64,000 nt of DNA. Origin: Calycina herbarum (taxonomy: Eukaryota; Ascomycota; Leotiomycetes; Helotiales; Pezizellaceae). The translations under genes and the position numbers were made by a program. The stretch spans positions 1 through 64,000 of the forward strand of contig LLEY01000089.1 of assembly GCA_001414485.1 (NCBI GenBank). The letters run 5' to 3'. This document shows, in pieces, positions 24,001-33,815 of this stretch. The notes beneath the pieces are model-generated. The model worked only from the letters and a program-made list of their open reading frames with translations. It searched no databases and was not told the DNA's origin. Every line of letters begins with the position of its first letter. Positions within the stretch are counted from its first letter, which is position 1.

Positions 24001-24938
24001 GGCTGTGATTTTCAGTTGGTCTCGTTTTCAACTTGTAGTTTTGATCCAGATGCGATTTTGAAATTGGGGCTCAGTTGAGAGATTTCAATTGTGAGGGTGT
24101 TGATATTTGAGTGCTGTCTAAAAAAGTGACGATGGTAAGTCAATTGAGTTTTGTCAACGTCTCTCCTTAAAATTCCATCCCACTTCAGCAACCTCATACA
24201 CAACACCACAATCCCAAACCCGGGCGACCATATCAATCACCATCATCCACTGGCCCCAGATTCACGTCTCCCCTCCGCCCGCAACCAATTCCTCATCACC
24301 GTAGGGCATCATCGTCAACTCACCCTTCAACAACCCCTCCTCAACCTCTTATCGCCTTGCATAACCCCCCTAAATATAGCCGAACCAACAGACACTCAAA
24401 CCAGGTCTCACCCCTGCTTGCCCGACGGGCAACATCTCCCCAATTTCAATTCCTTGGCTTTTCTCGTACCACCAGCTCGGATACGGGCGTTCTCGGCCGT
24501 GGTCTATTTTTTGTGGAACGGGAGGTTGTGGAGTGCTGCTTTTGAGTATCTGCTCGTGAGATTTCCATATCGGGAGGATTTGAATGGTTCGTAGCGGGGA
24601 GGGATGGCCGGTGGTTATTCCCGGCAAATGGTAAATCCACGATGAGGGCAAGCTACCGGTAGGGGATAAACAATGGGGTTGGGGGATAGGGCTGGCCGGG
24701 GAGGAGGGGACGTGGAATGTTAGTGGATGGATTGTTTGGGTTTATCTTGTGAGAGCTGTGGGTAATCTGATTGTTTGATGCAGGTCGTCTTCTTCAAACA
24801 CTCGAGTAAGGAGACGCTTGTGGGACTTGGGGTGGATTTGATATCTGGTAGTCGACTCGAGCGGAATCGACTTTTGCTAAGGAGTCTTCTCAACTTATTT
24901 CAACATCAATCTCAACAACTCCGACACGGATTGGATAC
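24001..24938. promoter_or_regulatory. Shared divergent promoter region, carbamoylase / hydantoinase
   Basis: 938 bp between divergent starts. HGATAR-type sites occur at 24349-24354 (CGATAA on the minus strand) and 24742-24747 (AGATAA on the minus strand). ORFs of 60-147 codons are present but none resembles a protein family. Confidence 0.45.
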
Positions 24939-27489
24939 ATGATGGGTGATTTACAAGGGAATATCGGGTTTGATGTGGTGGTGACCAATGGCATTGTGGT
25001 ATGTATTACTTCCTTTTTTCGTGATTGTTTGTAGGACTTCTTCGTGTGTATTGATGCGTCATTGTTTGCTACATTTCACCTTCACATTCTTGCATATGTT
25101 TGCTTTGATGCTTCAAATGCACCTCTCCATTTCGAGGGTTGCATTTGAAGTACTCAATACTCTGTATCCTCTCGTTTAAGCCGGTCTCAAATCAGGCCTC
25201 TTTCCTTTTGCACTTTCAACAATTGTTATGTGCGATGATTTGGAGCTCAAGTTTTCCCACGTATCATTACTGCTGGCATTATCTTTTAGATGCAACACGA
25301 TTGGAAGAATCGGAGCTTCCAATTGGTGGCTTGGAGCTAAGAAAAGGAGGGGGTTGGATGACCACAAACCAGTCCTCCTATTTTCCTAACCACCCACTTT
25401 TCCGATTTCCCTTCAGATTATCCTTTTTGTTTGGAAACCGATGCCCAACGCTCAATTCGTGCATTCTTTCAAAGGGTCTTCATGTGGCGCTATCAAAAAA
25501 ATTTGGTCTGGTGGGGTGGGGGCTTAAATTCTGTACATTTGTACAATTAAGCGCAATCCTGTCACATACGACCATAGACTGAGGAGAATTGGGCATCCCG
25601 TCCGCTCTGCCATACACAAGCCTCAGATCGGCAGATTAGTAGTTGGGTGGGTGACCACCAGCGAATACCTGCTGTTGTATGTTTTGCTTTTTGCTCTTTT
25701 TGCCAAAATCTTATGTGGCTACACTTGAATTTCGCCCTATTTTTGGTGCTGCCGAGTACCTCTTTGTGATGTTTGAACTTCATCCAGAGAATTTACGACC
25801 TTGAAGTTCATGTTTGGAGTTTTCATTCAGTGCGTTGATAAAGTCATTCCGGGATTTCACCGATGTGTAATTGTCCCGGACCCAAAGACTCGAGCGAACC
25901 TTTTGTGTATTCTATCAGGCATTATTGAACTTGTGAACCGACATGTTTTGATAAACCTGTCCAATCATTCCATCCTATTTTTCACAATTTTCTGTCCAAA
26001 TGCTTACAAAATCTAGGTCACAGCCGGAGAAACTCTTTCACCAGGGGTTGAAATCGGTATTAAAGATGGCAAAATATCATGTCTAGGAACATCTCTTCCT
26101 AGATTTCCACACACTCAGATAATTGACGCCAGAGGAGGCGTTATAACACCGGGTGGAGTCGACTCACATGTTCACTTCGCCCAAGACAACAGTCCGACAG
26201 GTGACGATTTCACAACCGGCTCTCGAAGTGCAATTGCTGGAGGAACCACAACTGTATTGGCTTTTGCATCACAACTCAAGACCGAAGATAGCGTCTTACC
26301 ATGTATCAAAGACTATCACACTCGAGCTACAGAGCAAAGTTATTGCGATTACGGGTTCCATCTCATTCTCTCCAACCCAACAGCCAATATCATGAGCACC
26401 GAAATGCCACTTCTGATTCAACAAGGTATCACAAGTGTTAAACTTTACATGACCTACGAGCCTCTCAAACTGGGAGACTCTGAGCTTCTCAACGTTCTCA
26501 TGTCAGCTAGAGAGCTGGGATTCACAACTATGGTACACGCTGAAAACAGCGATATCATCTCTCTCATTACCGACCGTCTCGAAGCAAATGGTCACACAGC
26601 CCCCTACTTCCATGCCATTTCTCGACCACAGATCGCTGAGAATGAAGCCACATACCGAATTATCTCATTAGCAGAGCTCACATCAACACCAATTCTAATC
26701 GTCCACATGAGTTCCGAAATCGCAATGAAGCACGTCCGCAAAGCACAAACGCGAATGCTCCCAATCCACGCAGAAACCTGTCCACAATACCTTTTTCTCC
26801 TCAGCGAGCGTTTAAAGGGCGGAGAAAAAGACCAATTCTCAGGCGCAAAATGTGTCTGTAGTCCCCCATTACGACACGATCCCAAAGATCTCGAGGCAAT
26901 GTGGAGAGGAATCGCCAATGGAACGTTCACAACTTTTAGTTCTGATCATGCACCAAGTACTTATGATCATCCTGGTGGCAAGAAATTGGGATTGAAAGAT
27001 GGGATTATGAGGTACAAAGATATTCCTAATGGTGTTCCGGGCGTGGAAACTAGAATCCCGTTACTTTTCAGTTATGCGGGTTCGTCGCTGGACTCGAAAC
27101 TCACTCTTCAACGTTTTGTACAACTTACCTCCTCTGACCCAGCGAAACTTTATGGGCTGGAGGGTGTCAAGGGGAATATCGCTCCCGGTTATGATGCGGA
27201 TCTTGTGATTTGGTATCCGGAGAGTGAAGTGGAGGGCGGGATTGAGATTGAACAGAAGAATTTACATCATGTTGTTGATTATACACCGTATGAGGGGATG
27301 AGAGTTAAGAATTGGCCACGATTGACGGTTTTGAGGGGGAAAATTGTTTGGGATCGTGATAATGGCGGGGTTGTGGGGGATGTGAAGGATGGGAGGTTTT
27401 TGAAGAGGGGTTTGGGGAAAATTGTCGTGGGAAAGAAGGGGGGTGAGGTGCAGGGGATGCTTGAGGGGGAAAGAAATTATTGGTCATGA
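24939..27489 (+). CDS. D-hydantoinase / dihydropyrimidinase
   Basis: Amidohydrolase that opens the ring of 5-substituted hydantoins or dihydropyrimidines to the N-carbamoyl amino acid; 510 aa. Exon 1 is only 60 bp (24939-24998, 20 codons) and exon 2 is 26017-27489. The 1018-bp intron starts GTATGT and ends CTAG, and the frame runs on as GIV/VTAGETLSPGVEIGIKDGK. All binuclear metal ligands are present: His71 and His73 (VDSHVHF), carboxylated Lys162 (TSVKLYMTYE), His194 (HAENSD), His250 (IVHMSS) and Asp330 (FSSDHAP). Substrate-loop blocks ETCPQYL, CVCSPPLR and IPNGVPGVETRIPLL are hydantoinase/dihydropyrimidinase type, not allantoinase type. A 5S rRNA gene lies in the intron on the same strand. 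Neighbouring carbamoylase and racemase favour hydantoin over uracil breakdown. Confidence 0.9.
25564..25682 (+). rRNA. 5S ribosomal RNA
   Basis: 119 nt. The 5' end ACATACGACCATAG and 3' end GCTGTTGTATGT pair as helix I. CTGAGG pairs with CCTCAG in the adjacent arm. The internal blocks CATCCCGTCCGCTCTGCCAT and AGTAGTTGGGTGGGTGACCA, then CCAGCGAATACCTG, match filamentous-fungal 5S almost exactly. A T-run at 25682-25685 and a further one downstream fit Pol III termination. The gene lies wholly inside the first intron of the hydantoinase, in sense orientation. Dispersed single 5S genes are normal in Pezizomycotina; an intronic position is not. Confidence 0.93.
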
Positions 27490-27773
27490 GAGGTGGTGGC
27501 TCTAAAAGGGTAGGTTTCTTCTGGGCGGTGTGATTTTTTCGGAGACATTGGTTCATTGTGGCTGAGGGCCCATCCAATCAACCCTTGTATCTGAGCTTGC
27601 TCCTGAGACTTCTTCGATTGCCAAATTGGGTAATGGAAGGTTGCTGTACGACTTGAACTTTTATTTATTGTTCAGTTCACAACGCTCGTCTTTCTCAGTC
27701 TTTCACATTGATATAAAGGTCTCAACATTTTTTTTAAATCACTAATTCTTTAACCCTTCTTTTATCAGTCAAA

Positions 27774-29474
27774 ATGGTTTCACTCCAAGGCGAGAACGGT
27801 TCCGCAGCCTCTCAACCCGACCCAAGTAGAACCGGCAACGCGTCTGGTTACGAAAATAGAACACCCGAGGCACATGTAGAGGCGTCGTCTGTGGATTTTC
27901 ATCATCACACAAATGATCTCCATTTGGAGGACCCTTCAAGAAATTCAGGCACCTACCCATCATACCCAACAGAGATCGCCTTGGAGGGAGAAAACAGATC
28001 GCAAATTTTCTACTCACCGGTAAACACCCAGTTTTCTCGCCAACCAACGGAAATATCATACCACGTTCCACCATCGCAAATTCAACATTGGCTAGAATGT
28101 TCTGATTCATCAGAGAGACTTCGTCTCGGGCTCCCACGCTTCCAAAATCGTAAGGCTCAGATTGATCACTATGAGGACTTCAACTACCCCATCGCACATA
28201 GTCGGGTAGATGATGCTGCGTACAATGAGCATTCCACCAACCCAACTCTCACACCGAACCCAAATAAAAATGGTCCTCAGTCCCAATCGAGAGCTCCTGC
28301 TTCAGAAACTGCTTCTCGACCAGCCACACCGTCCAATCAGGTCGCCGGGGGTTTTACAGAAGCGACAAAACTAGACCCATCGGTCAGTGAGAGTCAAAAT
28401 GGAAAGAGAACCCATCCAGAATCTATCGATGACTTGGAGAATCTCTTCGAAGAGAGCAAAGAGTCTCAGTTGAACGCTTTAATGCCACAAACAAGCGAGG
28501 CTATTGTTATGAACCCAGCCCGAACTCTCGTACCTGGTGAAAACATGCCATTTGATATGGTTACTGGACGTCAGACAACCGCTCCGCGTCGTACGGGCAG
28601 GGTTGTGGAGTCGAGGGCAAATATTCACGCCAACCTCGCGAGAAATGGCAGTGCACAGTCAGTCGCCGGGGAAACTGCACCACAAGTTGCCTCTTCCCAG
28701 AACTCGGGGGGTATTTCAGCTGCTGCAAACATACAGAAGAATGTCACTCAAAAAAACACTCGCTCGTCTCGCAGGAACAAAAGCAGAAAGACAACTACCT
28801 CTCGCCCTGGCGACCAAAGAACCTCCATGCACACAGCTCCACCACATAGTGCGGGCAATCCCAATTTGGACAATAGCCACGCGGATTTATATAATAGCAA
28901 TCCCCATATCGGAACTCCAAGTTTTTACAGTCAGCCATTATATTCATTGGGGACGGAAAATCCATTGGCTCAGTCTTCCGATATCGCAATGAGCAATGTT
29001 CAATCAACAAATCTGCTCCCGGATACACATCCACAACGAGAGTCGGTATCCAACTTCTTTCATACTTGTAACCCAATGTCTGAAAATGCTCTTCAAGACG
29101 TGTTTTCTCCGTCATCGAACCCACAATTTCCAGCAGATGGGCTCGACTCACTCTTCCTCAACGACATGGGGGCTCAAGATTCGTTTGAAAACCTAGGACA
29201 AGATACCCCTTTCCAACCAAACTACGTAGATCTCCTAGGAAATCAAAATTCTCAGCACTCTCAATTCTCATCTCAATCCTACAATGAAATTGAGAGCGGG
29301 CCGCCAGGTTTAACTACAAATTCAACGAGCCCGGAAAGCGACCACTTGTCTACGGGACTTGAGTATGTACAACCACAAAGTCTTTCAACCCCGAGTAGCA
29401 CCAGAAAGGACATTCCTTGTCTCAATCGAGAAGCTGAGAATGAGTGGTGGAAGCAATTTGTGGAGGACTCGTGA
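27774..29474 (+). CDS. Large disordered protein of unknown function
   Basis: Single-exon open frame of 566 codons with an ATG at 27774, following a pyrimidine-rich leader. I recognise no domain. The sequence is rich in Ser, Asn, Gln, Pro and Thr throughout, with a basic stretch near residues 322-345 (KNTRSSRRNKSRKTTTSRPG) that could be a nuclear localisation signal. Acid/aromatic patches follow (DGLDSLFLNDMGAQDSFENL), and the last residues are NEWWKQFVEDS. Such composition is common in fungal nuclear or activator-like proteins, but that is only an impression. It starts 284 bp after the hydantoinase stop on the same strand; whether it belongs to the cluster is unknown. Confidence 0.65.
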   Translation: MVSLQGENGSAASQPDPSRTGNASGYENRTPEAHVEASSVDFHHHTNDLHLEDPSRNSGTYPSYPTEIALEGENRSQIFYSPVNTQFSRQPTEISYHVPPSQIQHWLECSDSSERLRLGLPRFQNRKAQIDHYEDFNYPIAHSRVDDAAYNEHSTNPTLTPNPNKNGPQSQSRAPASETASRPATPSNQVAGGFTEATKLDPSVSESQNGKRTHPESIDDLENLFEESKESQLNALMPQTSEAIVMNPARTLVPGENMPFDMVTGRQTTAPRRTGRVVESRANIHANLARNGSAQSVAGETAPQVASSQNSGGISAAANIQKNVTQKNTRSSRRNKSRKTTTSRPGDQRTSMHTAPPHSAGNPNLDNSHADLYNSNPHIGTPSFYSQPLYSLGTENPLAQSSDIAMSNVQSTNLLPDTHPQRESVSNFFHTCNPMSENALQDVFSPSSNPQFPADGLDSLFLNDMGAQDSFENLGQDTPFQPNYVDLLGNQNSQHSQFSSQSYNEIESGPPGLTTNSTSPESDHLSTGLEYVQPQSLSTPSSTRKDIPCLNREAENEWWKQFVEDS

Positions 29475-30112
29475 GGATATTATGAATGAATCCGAAAGGA
29501 GGAAGTAGATGCAGCTGAAAATATAGACTATGGCATTTTCCTGAATACGTCCTACACTGGTTGATCATGATAGTGCCCCAGCTCTTTTACCTCATGTTAC
29601 CGCTGTTTTTCAAGCCCGTTTTCCCAGTAAGCGGGGACACAGTTTCTTTCTCAAATGTAGAAAATGATCCTATGAGAGTTAGTGCATTGTTGATAAGCTT
29701 GTCTCGTCAGGTGTCGTTTGTCGAAAAGCTCACAATTTAGCTGATAATTGTATTAATATTGAAAAAGCGATAATAATTCGAAAGATTAGCTTGAGGCTAA
29801 CTTTATTCGAAAGTCAATGCTTTACCTTTTCATCATGAACATTGTCACTCGAAAGAAACTCGTTCATTTTAGCCCTTAGACACTTCGATAAATTTTTTTT
29901 TGGAAACAGCACGATTCTTATGTGATTTTCAGCCCTTCTAGAGTAGAAAATGTGGAAAGTGACTAGGGTAGTTGAAAATGTCGGAGTGCCCCGCCTCCTC
30001 GCCCAGCACTTCATCCCATTGGTCCGGGTATTCTTAGGCCCTAAAAATTCACCCACAAAGCTTGAAACATGTGTCAAGTAAAATAAGGGCGATTTGAAGA
30101 ATAAGCAGAAAA
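29475..30112. other. Intergenic, no gene seen
   Basis: 638 bp between the disordered-protein gene and tRNA-Met. AT-rich; no protein-like ORF. Confidence 0.5.
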
Positions 30113-30222
30113 GTCTTCGTGGCTCAGTTGGTTAGAGCGTTGGTCTCATATATACACTATATGATTAACTTGTTCACAAGTTGGCCATCCAAAGGTCGTG
30201 AGTTCGAACCTCACCGAGGACA
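30113..30222 (+). tRNA. tRNA-Met (CAT), elongator, with intron
   Basis: Acceptor GTCTTCG pairs with CGAGGAC (one G-U), followed by discriminator A. The D-arm is GCTC-loop-GAGC. The anticodon stem TTGGT/TCCAA has the U-U closing pair seen in yeast elongator tRNA-Met. The anticodon CAT is at 30147-30149. The T-arm is GTGAG-TTCGAAC-CTCAC. A 36-nt intron (30151-30186) sits one base 3' of the anticodon, the canonical place. The mature length is 74 nt before CCA. Confidence 0.92.
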
Positions 30223-31787
30223 CGAACCTTGTTTTTAGCGTCTTTTTGGTGTTGTTTTGGTCTAAAAGCGTTGAAATTTAGTCGAGATATAGTGATTGCA
30301 ATTCTTTGAATTTTCATCAAAAATCATAACCACCCTAAAAAAAAAAACAAGAGGAACTCGCTCGATATTAGTTGCCTGCATACATGTTTCTTTTTGGCTT
30401 TGATAGCTTTGAAAATGGATGTGAAATGAATTTTTGGCGATTTCTCAAAGTTGGGTGGTTTTCAGTTAAGCGAGTCGGTACCTACACCTTAGCTCGAGCT
30501 AAGGTAACCCGCCACCCCACCCTACTGACTCTCAGTGTACTTCCCTGCCTCTGGTTTTTTGCATAGGGCTTTCTTCTTCTTTATCGTTGATCTCTGCTCT
30601 TTATTTCGCAGAGTAATATCATTTTTTGATAGTTTTTATTTTATTTTGCAGTCAAGCTTTTTTGAAGATTAAGTCAACTGAACTTAGTTCCGTTTTAAGT
30701 CGTCTCGAGTCTTAGGGGATTGTTTTGGTTATGTTATAACTTATTTAGCCAATATTTCCTGCACCACCTGGTGCCATTCACAAAATCTCAGTCTACTGGA
30801 ATTCGTCGCTTATATCTACCTCGGTAAGTAGTTGTTGTTTAATGATTCAAAGTAGGTAGAAAATAATTAGGAAGACCCTATAGAGCTAGAAGTAAAGTCT
30901 TTCCGTCCTTTCAACCCCCGTAATATCGATTGGGGTTGGAGCTGGCGAGAATTTCTCTTCTTGTTCATCTGAATAACCCGTTGTTCGTTCACCTCGGCCT
31001 GAATACTTCTCAGTAAGTTTGGTACGCGGGTGCTATTTCTCCATAGGACTCCTCTCAGGAATTTCATCCCTAGCTAAAACCCCAAAAGCGATTCCACCAA
31101 TTGTTTGCGTTCAGTTCTTGATGTTTCGTTTATCTTCGTTTGTATGTAGCCCGTAAGATCAAAACATAGTCATGTGTTTTACAGAAACGTGGCTAGGTGA
31201 TTGATCTTTAAGACTTCAATCCTCTTCATCCTGTACTAACAAACTACTCTCAACTCTGAGCTTTGAACTTGTAAGTTTTTCGATTTAGATGTTATACGAT
31301 AGGAACTTTCGGGGTCAGGTGACTAACCTTGGAATTATCCTTTTCCGTTTCCACGTTCATTATGGATTTACACTTTGGACTTCCAATTCCTTATAACATG
31401 AATAAAATTATAAGTATAAACTCACAATTGACTAACTACCCCTCTTTGTGCTATAAAAATCTGAGCTTTCGTGACTTTCTACCCTCCTATCTTTATTGTT
31501 GAAGCAGCAAAGTAAACGAGAAGATTAGGGTAACCAAATTGATAACCAAGACTTATCGAACGATAGAGAATAATCAGATCTTCTTCTGCCTGGCCATCTT
31601 GCGTTACTATATTAATTCAATTCAATTTTTCTAGAACTCCTAGGTCAATTAGACTCGTACCGAAATGAAGAGGGGTGGTGAGTTTGATTTCCCTTGTCAC
31701 ATATGGCAACTGTTTGATCCCCAGAACTAAAGTCAAAGGAGCCTTATATATTGAGGAAGAATAACATAGAATCACACAAATAAACAA
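30223..31787. other. Intergenic, no gene seen
   Basis: 1.56 kb without a protein-like ORF. It contains a 20-bp perfect palindrome at 30486-30505. The right end holds the 3' UTR of the PTH11-type receptor. Confidence 0.45.
30486..30505. repeat. Perfect 20-bp palindrome
   Basis: ACCTTAGCTCGAGCTAAGGT reads the same on both strands. It lies about 260 bp downstream of tRNA-Met. Function unknown. Confidence 0.7.
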
Positions 31788-33412
31788 CTAATATTGTTCC
31801 CTCAGCCCTCCACCAGACTCCTCGTCAGCCTTCAAGGGCATTCCCGGGTTTCTCTTTCCCAGCTCCACCCCATCATCTCCCTCGTGCAAAATGCTATCCA
31901 AATCATCATCCATGGTTCCCTTGCCAATGACTTTCGGTTTACTAATATCCCTTGTATAATATTTTCGCTTTTGGTTGCTGTGAGATCCAGAAGATCCGGA
32001 GATTCGAGGGCAGAGCCCAATAAGAAGCATTCGCAAGGCTGGCATACAAGCACAAATTATGCCGACATTGATCTCGACATCCGAAAACATTGCAACTTCA
32101 AAATTATCCCAAGTCGGGTTCTGGGAGTTAGAGAATGTGACGAGTGATTTGAGACGAAGAATCGAAATAATGGTGACTCTGGATGCTTTGTTAGTCATGG
32201 TCTTTGGGTAGGAAAGGTTTGTGGGAAATGGTAGGAATGACTTACACCACACCAACTCCAAACATCAACGCTACTCCGACCTTTTTCTTCCAATGCATGT
32301 GCAACTTCATGACTTGAGACATAGGCAAGCCCAGCATCCAAAGATCGAGGAATATACTAATACCGGCGTTCGCCCTGTAGATGATCTCGGAGTCAGTATT
32401 GCCCTTTCTGGATGTTTGTTTGAGGAAAATGAGGAGGAAACAAGGTTATAAGAGGAGGAAGTGATTTGTCCGAGTTGGAAATGGCGTCTTTCCCCTCCCG
32501 AAACAATCTAAAAGAGAGAAAAAGAACTCACCATGCCATCGCGTTACTATTGAAGCACTTTCCCTTGTGCTCTCCATCCCAGTTCGTCCAGAAAAATTGA
32601 ATTGGCCGGCATTGGAACAGAGCGGCAAATATAAAAATGAACCCAAAGACAGCATCGAATATTATTGTAGCCCAAAGAATGTACTTGAACCTGCCATTTG
32701 GAAAGATCTTTAGATAGAAGCATAATATTGAAAGTTTCATACAAGCGACTTGGAAAAAGTAGAGGAGCTCGACCGTAAAAAATATATGTATGAACGTCGT
32801 AATTTTAGGAAAAGGGACTGTCCAAAGATCCTTTCCGACCCCATTCCTTGGTAGATATTGACCTAAGAGGACCGACGATGGTATTCCGGAAACCAGCGTA
32901 AGAAGAATAGCATAATCATCAAACCAGAAGGCTCTTTCGGCAAGGTATTTTGATATAAGTCGTAATCCTACGGCTATTCCACTCACAGTTCCTAAGCTAT
33001 TTACTATAGCTGCGAAAGTACCACTTCTGTCGCGAACCGGAGCATTACAAAGGGTCGATGTTGTGTTCTTAGTCCCTAGTGAGAAGTTAGAATGTTGTTC
33101 AACCCCGTTTTCAACTCACAGTAACTTACCAAGTGCCTGTCGAATCGTGCAGAGTGTCAGGACGCATTTTTCTATCTTTGCTTGTAGAGGCGCATTTGTA
33201 CACACACACGTCGTGTTGGTAAGCTGGCAAGTAGAAGCTTGAACTGAGGTTATCAAACAAGTGAGCTAAAAGATAGGTATCAGTTTCTTCTCCACAAAAA
33301 AGAATCGGACCTCGGTGGATCGTACCGCACATTGTGGTAAGGAAGCCAGTGGATTGACCTGAGCCAAAATACTTGGCACCAAGGCGAAAAACAACAAGAA
33401 GTAGCCTCTCAT
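31788..33412 (-). CDS. CFEM-domain PTH11-type seven-TM receptor (rhodopsin-like domain)
   Basis: Predicted plasma-membrane receptor-like protein, 428 aa, from five exons: 33412-33326, 33265-33130, 33075-32532, 32374-32246 and 32178-31788. All junctions are GT-AG and in frame. A signal peptide ([18 protein letters not shown]) leads into an eight-cysteine CFEM domain at about 20-93 ([35 protein letters not shown]). A multi-TM rhodopsin-like domain follows ([81 protein letters not shown]). The cytoplasmic tail is charged. PTH11-type proteins act in host-surface and nutrient sensing in some plant-pathogenic fungi; the ligand here is unknown. The gene ends about 320 bp from a transposon insertion. 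Confidence 0.88.
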
Positions 33413-33731
33413 TCTCTACCAAGTGGAAAGAAATCTGGTAATTTTGAAGGTTCACGCCTCTTTGAGCTCGACGGGCTTGATAACATATCCGCTGAAGGTA
33501 TATCATCCACTCCAGCTTATATGATTTCTGAGCGCGGGTTGACGAAGGACCGGCACCATGCTCAGTACGAGCTGCTACACTGGTACACTTTGGTTTTCGT
33601 CTTGTCTCTTGAGGGCGGAGAAAAACACAATAAAGTCCGTCCATGTTGCGATTGGAGAGCTTTCTTGTCGTTCCTAGGAGTTTTCCACCGCAACAAGGGT
33701 ACCCTTCTTACCTTTGGGCTGTGCGCTGGTA
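33413..33731. other. Promoter-proximal region of receptor gene, up to transposon
   Basis: 319 bp between the receptor start codon and the left inverted repeat. The plus strand ends GCTGGTA at the insertion point. The transposon sits only about 0.3 kb from the receptor start and could affect its expression. Confidence 0.5.
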
Positions 33732-33774
33732 ACCGATATCCCGGCCTCGTGCACGGTCCTGGCAAAAGCCCGCC
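33732..33774 (+). repeat. Left terminal inverted repeat of pogo element
   Basis: 43 bp, from ACCGATATCCCGG to AAAAGCCCGCC, identical in reverse complement to 42232-42274. The TA duplication is at 33730-33731. Confidence 0.92.
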
Positions 33775-33815
33775 GAAAAACCCCTCTTTTTACCTCGACC
33801 ATCACCACTTTAACT

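Noticed and set aside
26257..27489. Hydantoinase starting at an internal Met in exon 2
   Set aside because: It would lose the metal-binding VDSHVHF motif; the upstream exon and long intron restore a full-length enzyme.
21579..27489. Reading the cluster as a plain allantoin (DAL) or pyrimidine cluster
   Set aside because: The racemase alone would fit allantoin, but the cyclic amidase has hydantoinase/dihydropyrimidinase blocks and the nitrilase has D-carbamoylase blocks. Kept as an alternative for single enzymes only.
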